Of a DNA stretch of 64,000 bases, positions 41,711 through 50,525 are shown piece after piece. Numbering within the stretch: position 1 is the first letter of the stretch; every line of letters begins with the position of its first letter. The notes under the pieces are model-generated. The model had not been told where the DNA came from. It did not search any database and saw only the letters and a program-made list of their open reading frames with translations. The position numbers were made by a program, and so were the translations under genes. The DNA comes from CAYLLN01 sp964384375 (GTDB taxonomy: Bacteria; Planctomycetota; Planctomycetia; Pirellulales; Pirellulaceae), in the NCBI GenBank assembly GCA_964384375.1, contig CAYLLN010000002.1, forward strand, positions 62,001 through 126,000, written 5' to 3'.

Positions 41711-43009
41711 TCACGTTTCCGCGATGGCCCGGTCCAGTCTCGCCAGCGCCTCATCCACATCGGCAGCCGTCATTGCAGCGCAGAATCCATGATGGCACGG
41801 TGCGCCGCCGTAGTCGTGGAAATAGACGCCGTGTTTGTTCGCCGCCGCGTAGAAACGCATCAGCATCGCCCGGTCGTGCCTCTGAGCGTCTGCGTAGTTG
41901 GCAACGACTTCATCCGGCGCAAGGCCGAAGTATATGCCAAACCGTGCGCCCAGCCCTTGCACGCGGGCGTTGATGCCGCGGCGGGCAAAGAGCGCTCGCA
42001 ATCCACTCAGCAGTCGCTCGGCCGTCGCGTGAATGTGCTCGTAGAATCTCGGCTCGCGATAGGCAGTCACCGCTGCTTTGCCAGCCGCGACGACGACCGG
42101 GTGACCATTGTACGTGCCGCTGTGCTGGCAGTCCCCCATCGGCATCAGCCGCTGCATGATGTCGCGCCGGCCGCCGAACACGCTGAGTGGATAGCCGCCG
42201 CCGACCGACTTGCCGAGCGTACAGAGGTCCGGAGTCACGCCCAGGTATTCCTGCGCCCCGCCAACTCCCATCCGAAACGCGCTAAGCACTTCGTCGAAGA
42301 TCAGCACCGTGCCATGCCGCTCGGTCAGCCGCCGCAACGTCCCCATGAATTCGCTCGTCGGGAGCACACAGCCGGCATTGTAATAGACCGGCTCGATAAT
42401 CGCCGCGGCCAGTTCACCGCCGAAGCGAGAGAAGGCCTCTTCCACCAGGTCCGGCCGGTTGTACGGTATTTGCACGAGATGCTGGTTCGTTCCTGCGGCG
42501 ACGCCGGCCGAAATCGGCTTGAGTGGCGGATTGAACTGCCCCAGAGGGCCGTCGGCCGCCCACATCACCTGATCGTGATAGCCGTGAAAGTTTCCCTCGA
42601 AGCGCAGAATCTTCTGGCGACTTGTAAAGGCCCGCGCGAGGCGGAGGCAATGCATCGTCGCTTCGGTCCCCGCGCCGGTGAATCGCACGACGTCCAAACA
42701 CGGCACCGACTTGCACAGCAGTTCGGCCAGCTCCGCGTGCAATTCCGATTCATACGAACAAGCCGCCCCGCGATCGAGCGCCGCTTCGACTGCCGCTCGT
42801 ACCCGCGGATCGCCGTGCCCCAGCAGTGTCGCCCCGTGGCTGCAGCAGAGGTCGATCAGCTCGCGACCATCAAGATCCCACACACGGCAGCCCTGGGCCT
42901 TGCGAAAGAGCATCGCGTGGCCGATCGCCTGGTTCACGCGAGTCGATGACGACACGCCTCCGGCGAGGAATTGCTTGGCGTGGTCGTGTTGCTGCTGGAC
43001 GAGGGACAT
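41711..43009 (-). CDS. Class III aminotransferase, glutamate-1-semialdehyde-aminomutase-like
   Basis: Product of 432 residues. SSSTRVNQAIGHAMLFRKAQGCRVWDLDGRELIDLCCSHGATLLGHGDPRV is the usual opening of the HemL-like subgroup. GAGTEATMHCLRLARAFT, FDEVLSAFRMG and LCTLGKSVGGGYPLSVFGGRRD (PLP lysine) are clear. It could be a second HemL-type enzyme or an aminotransferase acting on a small-molecule substrate; residues alone do not decide. The start at 43009 has a heptad repeat one base upstream and no Shine-Dalgarno site. It ends 61 bases before the MlrC-type gene on the same strand. Confidence 0.85.
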   Translation of the reverse strand: MSLVQQQHDHAKQFLAGGVSSSTRVNQAIGHAMLFRKAQGCRVWDLDGRELIDLCCSHGATLLGHGDPRVRAAVEAALDRGAACSYESELHAELAELLCKSVPCLDVVRFTGAGTEATMHCLRLARAFTSRQKILRFEGNFHGYHDQVMWAADGPLGQFNPPLKPISAGVAAGTNQHLVQIPYNRPDLVEEAFSRFGGELAAAIIEPVYYNAGCVLPTSEFMGTLRRLTERHGTVLIFDEVLSAFRMGVGGAQEYLGVTPDLCTLGKSVGGGYPLSVFGGRRDIMQRLMPMGDCQHSGTYNGHPVVVAAGKAAVTAYREPRFYEHIHATAERLLSGLRALFARRGINARVQGLGARFGIYFGLAPDEVVANYADAQRHDRAMLMRFYAAANKHGVYFHDYGGAPCHHGFCAAMTAADVDEALARLDRAIAET

Positions 43010-43010
43010 C

Positions 43011-43052
43011 GCGGTCGGAGATCAGAGATCGGAAGTCAGGCGTCGGAAATCC
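43011..43052. repeat. Heptad repeat one base from a start codon
   Basis: GCGGTCG GAGATCA GAGATCG GAAGTCA GGCGTCG GAAATCC, six exact 7-bp steps immediately upstream of the minus-strand aminotransferase gene. Confidence 0.88.
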
Positions 43053-43186
43053 ACGTTGACGCGACGGGATCGCGACAATCCTATCCGCCCCGCACTCTCC
43101 CATGCAATTGCAAGCTGAAATCAGCCACAAGTCTTGAGTCTCACTGATTCATCCGCCAAGCTTGACTCCACTCCGGAGAACCCGCC

Positions 43187-45205
43187 ATGCGAATTGCCTG
43201 CCTCACCGTTTGCTTAACCCTGGCGATTGCCGCCTTTGCCGTTGCTCAGCCCTTCGGCGAGCCTGACCGCGGGCAACCGGGCGATGCGATGATTCAGGAC
43301 TATCTCGCTCGCGAGACGGCCCGCCTCGCGCTGCTGTGGGACGCCGACGTGAAGTCGCTCGCCGATTGGCAGGCCAAGTTGCCCGAATATCGCGAGCAGT
43401 ATTTCTACATGCTCGGCCTTTCGCCCCTGCCGGAGAAAACGCCGCTCGCCGCGACTGTCACCGGCACCTACAAGGGGGACGGCTACGAAGTCGATCTGCT
43501 CCACTATCAGAGCCTGCCGCGGCTGTACGTCACGGCGAATTTGTATCGACCCGCAAGCGTGAAACCAGGCGAAAAGCTGCCCGCGGTGCTGTATGTCTGC
43601 GGCCATTCGGGTCGCGGCCGCAACGGCAACAAGGTCGCCTTCCAGTCGCACGGCATCTGGCTGGCTCGGCACGGCTATGTCTGCCTGATGGTCGATACGC
43701 TGCAACTGGGCGAGATCGCCGCCTTTCACCACGGCACGTACAACCTCGAGCGCTGGTGGTGGCACAGCCGCGGATACACGCCCGCCGGCGTCGAAGCATG
43801 GAACGGGGTCCGCGGCCTCGACTACCTAGCCAGCCGGCCCGATGTCGATCCCGAGCGGCTAGCGGTCACCGGCATCAGCGGAGGAGGAGCGACGACGTTC
43901 TGGGTCGCCGCCGCCGATGAGCGTGTGAAAGTCGCGATCCCCGTTAGCGGCATGGCTGACCTCGAATCGTATGTTCCCAATCGAGTCATCAATGGTCACT
44001 GCGACTGCATGTTCCTCTACAACACATTCCGCTGGCCGTGGACTCGAATCGCCGGCCTTGTCGCTCCGCGGCCGATGCTCTTCGTCAACAGCGACCAAGA
44101 CCCTATCTTCCCGATGGACGCTAACGAGCGGATCACCAACCGCATGGAACGGCTTTACAGTCTGCACGGCAAGAGCGGCGACTTCGATACCGTCGTTAGC
44201 GTCGGCGGCCACGCCTATCGCCAGGACATCCGCGAGGCGGCCTATCGCTTCCTCAACGCACATCTGAAGGGGGACGCTCGCCCGATTGCCGATAGCGGAC
44301 TCGACGTGGTTAGCGAGGGGAGCAACCCCGGACCGTATCCGATTCCGATCGAGAAACTCCGCGTCTTCCCGACCGATACTGACCTGCCGGCCGATCAGTT
44401 GAACACGAAGATCGACGAGCACTTTGTGCCGCTGGCCAAAGTGCCCGCTCCCAATGCAGGTGAGTTCGCCGCATGGAAGAAGCCGCTCTTGGCCGATTTG
44501 CGCAGAGCAAGCTTCGGTTACTTCCCCGATACGATTCCCGCGGCCCGCAAGCTCAAGTCCGACGTCCCCGACACGGTGCGACTGGCGTCGGAGGAGGGGA
44601 TTGAATTCACGCTCAGTTCGCCGCGCGTGCAGGGAGACGACGACAAGCCGCTCTCCATGTTTCTGGCTGTTCTGAACGAGGACGAGGCCGGCAAGACTCC
44701 CGATTGGCTCAAGCAGTACGCCGCCTCGCATCGGATCGTCGTGCTGTGCGAACCGCGGGGAATCGGTCAGACCAATTGGACGCGTAAGAACGGGCCGAAT
44801 TACGTCGAGCGGTCGCACGCACTCCTCGGCCGTACAGTCGATGCGGGGCGAGTGTGGGACGTGATCGCCGCGGTCAAATACATCGCTGCTCGGAAAACTG
44901 GCGACCCGGTGGTCCCGGTCTATGTCGGCGGCAAAGGGGCCGCCGGGCTGATCGCCGCCTATGCCGCCGCACTCGACGACTCAATCGCAGGTGCAACGGT
45001 CCTCTCGCCACCGACCACGCACATGGACTCCGCCGCGCCACAATTCCTCAATGTTCTCCGCGTCTGCGATGTTCCCGAATCGCTGGGCCTCATTGCCCCG
45101 CGACCACTGACGCTCATCGGTGCGAAGGAAAACGACTTCGCCGCGACCAAAGCCGCTTATGCCACGGCCGTCGCTTCGGAACGACTGAAGATACCGCGCG
45201 ACTGA
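43187..45205 (+). CDS. Exported acetylxylan-esterase-like alpha/beta hydrolase
   Basis: Product of 672 residues with a signal peptide (RIACLTVCLTLAIAAFAVAQ). The first domain (about 30-365) has the AXE1/peptidase S9-like fold: nucleophile elbow GISGGGA with Ser231, probable Asp in SDQDPIFP (about 302) and His342 in GGHAYR. The second half (about 380-672) resembles a degenerate hydrolase core (VYVGGKGAAGLIAAYAAALDD, with Gly where Ser is expected). It probably deacetylates polysaccharides in the periplasm or outside the cell. It is convergent with the aldolase gene, near a GH2 gene. Confidence 0.75.
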   Translation: MRIACLTVCLTLAIAAFAVAQPFGEPDRGQPGDAMIQDYLARETARLALLWDADVKSLADWQAKLPEYREQYFYMLGLSPLPEKTPLAATVTGTYKGDGYEVDLLHYQSLPRLYVTANLYRPASVKPGEKLPAVLYVCGHSGRGRNGNKVAFQSHGIWLARHGYVCLMVDTLQLGEIAAFHHGTYNLERWWWHSRGYTPAGVEAWNGVRGLDYLASRPDVDPERLAVTGISGGGATTFWVAAADERVKVAIPVSGMADLESYVPNRVINGHCDCMFLYNTFRWPWTRIAGLVAPRPMLFVNSDQDPIFPMDANERITNRMERLYSLHGKSGDFDTVVSVGGHAYRQDIREAAYRFLNAHLKGDARPIADSGLDVVSEGSNPGPYPIPIEKLRVFPTDTDLPADQLNTKIDEHFVPLAKVPAPNAGEFAAWKKPLLADLRRASFGYFPDTIPAARKLKSDVPDTVRLASEEGIEFTLSSPRVQGDDDKPLSMFLAVLNEDEAGKTPDWLKQYAASHRIVVLCEPRGIGQTNWTRKNGPNYVERSHALLGRTVDAGRVWDVIAAVKYIAARKTGDPVVPVYVGGKGAAGLIAAYAAALDDSIAGATVLSPPTTHMDSAAPQFLNVLRVCDVPESLGLIAPRPLTLIGAKENDFAATKAAYATAVASERLKIPRD

Positions 45206-45217
45206 GATCCGACACGT

Positions 45218-45237
45218 GCCGCGAGGTAACTCGCGGC
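45218..45237. repeat. GCCGCGAG-GTAA-CTCGCGGC hairpin between convergent genes
   Basis: An 8-bp perfect stem with a GTAA tetraloop fills the 34-bp gap between two convergent genes and ends two bases from the aldolase stop. No T-run; it may limit read-through or be another dispersed palindrome. Confidence 0.6.
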
Positions 45238-45239
45238 GA

Positions 45240-46019
45240 TTAAGTGGATGCCGCCCGGCGCAGTGCCGCGAGCCCCTCGCGCAGCGCCGCCTGATAGACC
45301 CAGAGGTCGCCGCTGTAGCTCATCATCCGAAACCCTTGCTGCAACAGTTCTTTGCCGGTGGCGAGATCCGGGGCCATGATGCCGGCAGTCTTCCCGTGGC
45401 GGCGGCAGGCGGCAATCACTTCGTCCATCGCAGCAATCATCCGCGGATGCTTCAGTTCGCCTGGAATACCCAGCGAGAGCGACAGGTCGAATTGGCCGAT
45501 CCAGAGCACATCGACTCCGGGCACGGCGGCGATGGCATCGACATTCGCCAGACCCGCTGCCGTTTCGATCTGCGGCAGGAGCAGTCCCTCGCGATTCGCG
45601 GAGCGTATTTTCTCGACGATGTCGCCGCCGGTATAGTCGTCGTGGGCGACGCCGAAGGCCGCTCCCCGCCGGCCCACGGGGGGATACTTGGCTGCCGCGA
45701 CGATCGCCTGCGCCTGTTCGGCTGATTCGACCATCGGCACCATCACTCCCATCGTTCCCATGTCGAGCACGCGGGCAATGAAGTCGTAGTACGTCGCCGG
45801 CACGCGGACGATCGGGACAAGGCTCGTGCTTCGCGTCGTCGCGATCAGCGTCTTGATCGTCTCGACGCTCCAGCCGGTGTGCTCCATGTCGAGGACGACA
45901 AAGTCGGCCCCCGCCTCGGCCATGATCCGGGCAATGCCGGGGGTGTTGAACTCGAAGGCGAACGTGCCAAACGGAACTTGTCCGGCGGCGAGTTTGGATT
46001 TAATGGTGTTCGGTCTCAT
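45240..46019 (-). CDS. HpcH/HpaI-family class II aldolase
   Basis: Product of 259 residues: FGTFAFEFNTPGIARIMAEAGADFVVLDMEHTGWSVETIKTLIA, then VRVPATYYDFIARVLDMGTMGVMVPMVESAEQAQAIVAAAKYPPVGRRG, IETAAGLANVDAIAAVPGVDVLWIGQFDLSLSLGIPG. The metal ligands Glu in QIETAAG and Asp in GQFDLS are seen. The family cleaves 2-keto-3-deoxy acids such as 4-hydroxy-2-oxoheptanedioate or 2-keto-3-deoxyrhamnonate. With the 2-hydroxyacid dehydrogenase and GH2 genes that follow on the same strand upstream, a sugar-acid route is plausible. Confidence 0.88.
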   Translation of the reverse strand: MRPNTIKSKLAAGQVPFGTFAFEFNTPGIARIMAEAGADFVVLDMEHTGWSVETIKTLIATTRSTSLVPIVRVPATYYDFIARVLDMGTMGVMVPMVESAEQAQAIVAAAKYPPVGRRGAAFGVAHDDYTGGDIVEKIRSANREGLLLPQIETAAGLANVDAIAAVPGVDVLWIGQFDLSLSLGIPGELKHPRMIAAMDEVIAACRRHGKTAGIMAPDLATGKELLQQGFRMMSYSGDLWVYQAALREGLAALRRAAST

Positions 46020-46094
46020 GATGCGAAATCAAGGTGCTGGTTCGGCCAGTTCTGTCAAACGAAGGTCGCTGCACGTGTCGGCGTCCATTCGTCC

Positions 46095-46177
46095 AACGCA
46101 AAGGCGCGGAGATCGCAAAGGCGCAGAGGACACTATCGGGTTCTTTGCGCCCTCGGCGTTCTTCGCGTCTTTGCGTT
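46095..46177. repeat. AACGCAAAG / CTTTGCGTT inverted repeat
   Basis: 9-bp perfect arms at 46095-46103 and 46169-46177 bracket words such as GCGCGGAG, CGCAAAG and CTTTGCGCC, in the 230-bp spacer between the dehydrogenase and aldolase genes. Same arms as at 17948-18010 and 22723-22879. Confidence 0.85.
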
Positions 46178-46249
46178 TTTCCATTCGGTTGCAGGGAGTA
46201 GCAGGGGTCGGTGCTGGTCGATTCGCTGCGGCGTATCCAAACGTCTGAT

Positions 46250-47269
46250 TTACCGCACCAGTTTCGCCCGCATTGCCGGCTGATCGAGCACTTCGCGGTT
46301 GACGACGTGCTGCGGCGCGCGGCCGTAGGCGTAGTCGAGGACGCTCCGGATCGCCGAGCGGCCGTTATTCAAAAAGCACTCGTCGGTCCAGCAGATTGCG
46401 TGCGGGGCGAGAATCACATTCTCCAGCATAATCAGTGGATCACGCGGGTCGATTGGTTCCTGCTCGAAGACATCGAGGGCGGCCCCGGCGATCTGGCGCT
46501 GCTGCAGGACGCTTGTCAGTGCCGCTTGATCGACAATCGGCCCGCGGGCCACATTGATCAGGAATGCCGTCGGCTTCATACGGGCGAGGCGCGTGGCATT
46601 GAGGAGATGATGCGTCTCTTTCGTCAAAGCACAGCAGATGACGACATAATCCGCCGTAGCCAATAACTCATCGAGCGAGAGCCACTGGACGCCCGAAGCG
46701 GCAGCATGTTCGGGCGCAACGAGCGGATCGTGCCCGACGTGTCGCATGTCGAGTGGCGCAGCCAGGCGAAAGACTTCGAGGCCGATATTCCCCAGGCCGA
46801 TCACGCCGAGCGTTTTGCCCGTCAGTCCGTGCCCCATGTAGTCGAGCCGTTCGGACCAACGCCCCTCGCGCGTGAGGTGGTCCTTCGTCGGCAGCCGGTG
46901 GGCGAGAGCCAATAGAAACGCCAAGACCGACGATGCCACTGGCCGGCGCACGCCGTCGGGCGTGATCGTGAGCATCACGTTATTCGCCGTGCAGGCGGGC
47001 ACATCGACGTTGTCGTACCCCACGCCGAACCGCGCGACCAATCCCAGCCGCCGGCAGCCGGCGAGCGTGGCTGCCGTCACCTTCGGCGCGAGTACCAGCA
47101 AGGCATCGTATTGATCCGCCACTTCTGCTGGCAATTCAGCGTGGTTTTGCGCGAGAAACTCCCATTCAATCCCTGGCTGCTCAGCGAGCAGCGACAGACC
47201 GATGTCGCCAAAGCCGAGCGAGCCGTCGGGCTTGAGGAAGTCGCGGGTGAGGCCGAGGCGGAACGTCAT
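46250..47269 (-). CDS. D-isomer-specific 2-hydroxyacid dehydrogenase
   Basis: Product of 339 residues. The NAD-binding motif GLGNIGLEVFRLAAPLDMRHVGHDP is followed by the catalytic Arg region INVARGPIVDQAAL, Glu in DVFEQEPIDPRDPL and His in NVILAPHAICWTD. It oxidises or reduces 2-hydroxy/2-keto acids; candidate substrates are phosphoglycerate-like or sugar-acid compounds. The ATG at 47269 overlaps the GH2 stop (ATGA), so the two proteins are made together. The signature residues are complete, so the enzyme should be active. Confidence 0.9.
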   Translation of the reverse strand: MTFRLGLTRDFLKPDGSLGFGDIGLSLLAEQPGIEWEFLAQNHAELPAEVADQYDALLVLAPKVTAATLAGCRRLGLVARFGVGYDNVDVPACTANNVMLTITPDGVRRPVASSVLAFLLALAHRLPTKDHLTREGRWSERLDYMGHGLTGKTLGVIGLGNIGLEVFRLAAPLDMRHVGHDPLVAPEHAAASGVQWLSLDELLATADYVVICCALTKETHHLLNATRLARMKPTAFLINVARGPIVDQAALTSVLQQRQIAGAALDVFEQEPIDPRDPLIMLENVILAPHAICWTDECFLNNGRSAIRSVLDYAYGRAPQHVVNREVLDQPAMRAKLVR

Positions 47270-49593
47270 TTGGCGGCCGCCTCTTCTAGCCGCACGATTC
47301 CTAGGTCAATGTACTGCCCGCCGCCGGTTTGGTGGCAATGGACTGCCAGGATGTCGTTTCCTTCCTTCCACGCCGCGGCGAGCGCCTTTTCGTCGAGCGG
47401 CACGAGCGAGTATTCGGTGGTATATCCCTTCACGGACGCGATGAGCTTGCCGTTCAGATACACCTCCGAGTCTTCGTCGTGGTGGATCGTGAGGGCATAC
47501 TGCCCCTCTTTCGCCGCCGGCAGCTTCACGGTCCGGCGCAGCCAGATGTCTGGCGTCTTCCACTCGGTCCGCACTTTGCTCCCCGGTGTGCTCGGCTCGC
47601 CAAATCCCCCGGGTGCTTCTTTCCACGAGGCATCGTCGAAATCGGCGTTCGCCCAGTCATCAGCCGGCTTGGCGATCGTGAATCGCCACGTTTGAGCTTC
47701 ATTCAGGGATGTCGGCACAACGACCACTTCCTTCGGCGGTGGCTGGAAGAGTCGCTTGTGCAATGCCGCGGTCTTTTCGAGATCGAGTTTCAGCACCTCG
47801 CGGTCGTACGTCATGAGTCCGTTCACTTCGACTTCGACATCCGTCGTCTGCGTATAAACGGCAGCCGAAAGTCCCTTGCCGATCATCGGGTGCAGCTTGT
47901 AAATGAGCTGCTCGTAGGCGGCGGCGAGCTCCTCCTTCGTCTTGAAGCTCCGGTAACCCCAGTTGTCTTTCGCTTGCCAGGTGTGCCCTTCGAGCGGCAG
48001 GCCGAGGCCGCCGAACTCGCCCAGCACGGCGGCCCGGTGTTCCTCCAGCCGCGGCATTGCCGGGCCGGGATAGCGGTGGATATCGACGATGTGCCCGACC
48101 GGAAAATCGTTGCCGCCGCTGGCACAATTTACCAGCCGCGTCGGGTCGAGTTCTTGCGTGAACTTGGTGATGGGGGCCGTCTCGAACTGCCCCCAGGCTT
48201 CGTTGAACGGAACCCAGACGACGATCGACGGGTGGTTCCGGAGCGAGTCGATGATCGCTTTCCACTCGCGGCGAAAATTCTCGGACGACTCCTTGGTCCG
48301 CGTGATTTCCTCGCCGTCGTGGCCGCCGGTCGGATTCCACGGCGCATGCCGGTCGCCGCTGGGCATATCCTGCCAGACAAACAACCCCATCTTGTCGCAG
48401 TGGTAGTACCAGCGGGCCGGCTCCACCTTCACGTGCTTGCGGACCATGTTAAAGCCGAGCTTCTTCGTGATCTCCAGGTCGTAGCGGAGGGCCTCGTCGG
48501 TCGGGGCCGTGTACAGGCCGTCGGGCCAGAAGCCCTGGTCGAGTGGGCCGTACTGAAACACCGGCTGACCGTTGAGCATCATTCGCGTAACACCGGCGGC
48601 GTCTTGGGCGAGCGAGATTTTCCGCATGGCACAGTAGGAGAAGACCGTGTCGGTCGCGACGTTCTTGGCATCTAGCAGGTCGATCCGCAAGCCGTAGAGG
48701 AACGGCGAATCGGGCGTCCAAAGCTGAAGCTTCTCCTTAGGAACGCTGATCGCGATTGACTTGCCGACTGCTCCTTTCGCGCCGGCGACCTTTTCGACTG
48801 CCGCTCCGATTGGCGGCGACGTGATCGTGTGCTCGCGACCGAGCAGGGCGATTTCGACCGTGTCACCATCACGCGCGCCGCGGCCGGTGACTGTGATGCG
48901 GACCTGGCCGGCGTCCATATCAGGCACGATTTCCAGTCCCGCGATGCTTGCGGCAGGAACCACCTCCAGCCAGACCGTCTGCCAGATACCGGTAGTTGGC
49001 GTGTACCAGATTCCTTCGGGCTTTTGCACCTGCTTGCCGCGGGGTTGCCAATTGGCGTCGGACGGGTCCATGACCAGGACCATGATCTCCTGCTTATCCC
49101 CTTGCACGAGCGCGTCGGTGATGTCGAACGTGAACGGATCGTAGCCGCCGGTATGCGAGCCGACCGTGGTGGCGTTGACCTTCACGGTGCATTGCCAATC
49201 GACCGCGCCGAAGTGCAACAGTACGCGTTCGCCCTGCTTGCGTGCGGGCGTGGCGAACGTCCGGTAATAGACCATCGCGTCCTTGGGTCCGAGGCGCTTC
49301 ATCACTCCAGACAACGCCGATTCGATCGGAAACGGGACGAGAATCTTGCCGTCGGAGACTTCCGGCGGATGCTTGCCCGAGCCGTCGGCGATCTTGTAGT
49401 CCCAGAGGCCATTGAGGTTGGTCCACTTCTCGCGAACCATCTGCGGCCGCGGATACTCCGGGTGAACCTTGTCGGGCGAAACGTCCTTCGCCCAGCGGGT
49501 CATCAGCGGCCCTTTGGCCGGTTGCCAATCAGCGGCCAGAGCGTGCGAAGCAAGAAGTGGGACGCAAACGAGCGCGAGCAAGGGGCGGAACAT
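47266..49593 (-). CDS. Exported glycoside hydrolase family 2 protein
   Basis: Product of 775 residues with a signal peptide (FRPLLALVCVPLLASHALA). The sugar-binding domain (about 35-200: VREKWTNLNGLWDYKI), the immunoglobulin-like domain, and the TIM barrel with acid/base Glu in VWVPFNEAWGQFETAP and nucleophile Glu in AAVLGEFGGLGLPL identify a GH2 beta-glycosidase (galactosidase, glucuronidase or mannosidase). A C-terminal beta-sandwich region (about 650-760, YALTIHHDEDSEVYLNGKL) is a likely carbohydrate-binding domain. ATG 49593 starts the signal peptide; an in-frame ATG at 49614 adds MTPGASP only. Confidence 0.88.
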   Translation of the reverse strand: MFRPLLALVCVPLLASHALAADWQPAKGPLMTRWAKDVSPDKVHPEYPRPQMVREKWTNLNGLWDYKIADGSGKHPPEVSDGKILVPFPIESALSGVMKRLGPKDAMVYYRTFATPARKQGERVLLHFGAVDWQCTVKVNATTVGSHTGGYDPFTFDITDALVQGDKQEIMVLVMDPSDANWQPRGKQVQKPEGIWYTPTTGIWQTVWLEVVPAASIAGLEIVPDMDAGQVRITVTGRGARDGDTVEIALLGREHTITSPPIGAAVEKVAGAKGAVGKSIAISVPKEKLQLWTPDSPFLYGLRIDLLDAKNVATDTVFSYCAMRKISLAQDAAGVTRMMLNGQPVFQYGPLDQGFWPDGLYTAPTDEALRYDLEITKKLGFNMVRKHVKVEPARWYYHCDKMGLFVWQDMPSGDRHAPWNPTGGHDGEEITRTKESSENFRREWKAIIDSLRNHPSIVVWVPFNEAWGQFETAPITKFTQELDPTRLVNCASGGNDFPVGHIVDIHRYPGPAMPRLEEHRAAVLGEFGGLGLPLEGHTWQAKDNWGYRSFKTKEELAAAYEQLIYKLHPMIGKGLSAAVYTQTTDVEVEVNGLMTYDREVLKLDLEKTAALHKRLFQPPPKEVVVVPTSLNEAQTWRFTIAKPADDWANADFDDASWKEAPGGFGEPSTPGSKVRTEWKTPDIWLRRTVKLPAAKEGQYALTIHHDEDSEVYLNGKLIASVKGYTTEYSLVPLDEKALAAAWKEGNDILAVHCHQTGGGQYIDLGIVRLEEAAAK

Positions 49594-49778
49594 GGGAGAG
49601 GCTCCGGGAGTCAAATCGCCATCGTGTGACCACTACGTTAGCACATCTGGCAAGCAGTCGCACGGCAGCGCCGGGGCCTGCAGAACAGCCAGGTTTTTCG
49701 CACTTTCACCACCGCTAGCGGCCTGCTAAAGTCCCGCCGCAATTCCCCTCGCTTTACTTGCTTCCTGTTTGGTCAGAC

Positions 49779-50525
49779 ATGCCGCGCACAACGCCCCTTG
49801 CGAAAGTCAAAGCGCGCGAGTTCGCGGCTCATTTTCATTTGCTGGGAGCGGTGGACTACGAGGACTGCCTCTCGCTGCAGCGGCGACTGGCATATGACGC
49901 GGTGTCGCGAGGCGATGGCCGGATCGCCGTGCTTCTCTGCGAGCATCCGCCGCTGGTAACGATCGGCCGCGGCGGCTCGCGGGCTCACGTGCGGCTGTCC
50001 GGCGAGGAACTGACTTCGCGGCAGCTGGCCATTCGCTATGTCGGCCGCGGCGGCGGAGCAATCCTGCACGGGCCGGGGCAACTGGCGATCTATCCGATCG
50101 TCCCGCTTGACTGGCACCGCTGGAGCGTTGGAGAGTACGTGCGTCGCCTGCAAGCTGCAGTGCAGGGAGTTCTTCACGAATTCAAAATCGGCACAAGTTC
50201 GGCTGCGCCAGGGCATAGCCTACTCGGCCGGCAAGGAGTCGTCGCGTTAGTTGCGGCGACTGTACGACAGGAAGTTACTGGTTTCGGAGCGTATCTGAAC
50301 GTGCATCCCGACATGCGCGACCAGGCTCGCATCGAACCGCTGCCGGGGCAGCGGATGTCGAGCATCCTGTGCGAGCGACCGCTGCCAGATAGAATGCAGA
50401 TGGTGCGAGCAGCCCTGGTTGCTCGCCTGGCCGCGGCTTTCGGCTGCGAACGACATCATCTCCATACTGGTCATCCGCATTTAGCGAACCTGACTCCGAA
50501 GGGCGCGAGTGAACGTGCAGCTTGA
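49779..50525 (+). CDS. LipB-like octanoyltransferase lacking canonical catalytic residues
   Basis: Product of 248 residues. The family frame is clear: LLCEHPPLVTIGRGGSRAHVRL, YVGRGGGAILHGPGQLAIYPIV, VTGFGAYLNVHPDM. By alignment to E. coli LipB in memory, the catalytic Cys of NPCG lies at EPLPGQ, and the catalytic Lys of the GEKKIxSLG segment lies at RQGVVALVA, so both are absent; the second His motif HGLALNV reads FGAYLNV. Nearby cysteines remain (Cys in SILCERP). It overlaps lipA by 17 bases. It may be inactive, a variant enzyme or a binding-only protein. ATG 49779 is preferred over 49758. Confidence 0.75.
   Translation: MPRTTPLAKVKAREFAAHFHLLGAVDYEDCLSLQRRLAYDAVSRGDGRIAVLLCEHPPLVTIGRGGSRAHVRLSGEELTSRQLAIRYVGRGGGAILHGPGQLAIYPIVPLDWHRWSVGEYVRRLQAAVQGVLHEFKIGTSSAAPGHSLLGRQGVVALVAATVRQEVTGFGAYLNVHPDMRDQARIEPLPGQRMSSILCERPLPDRMQMVRAALVARLAAAFGCERHHLHTGHPHLANLTPKGASERAA

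Noticed and set aside
45218..45237. Hairpin as a classical rho-independent terminator
   Set aside because: There is a strong stem but no T-run on either strand.
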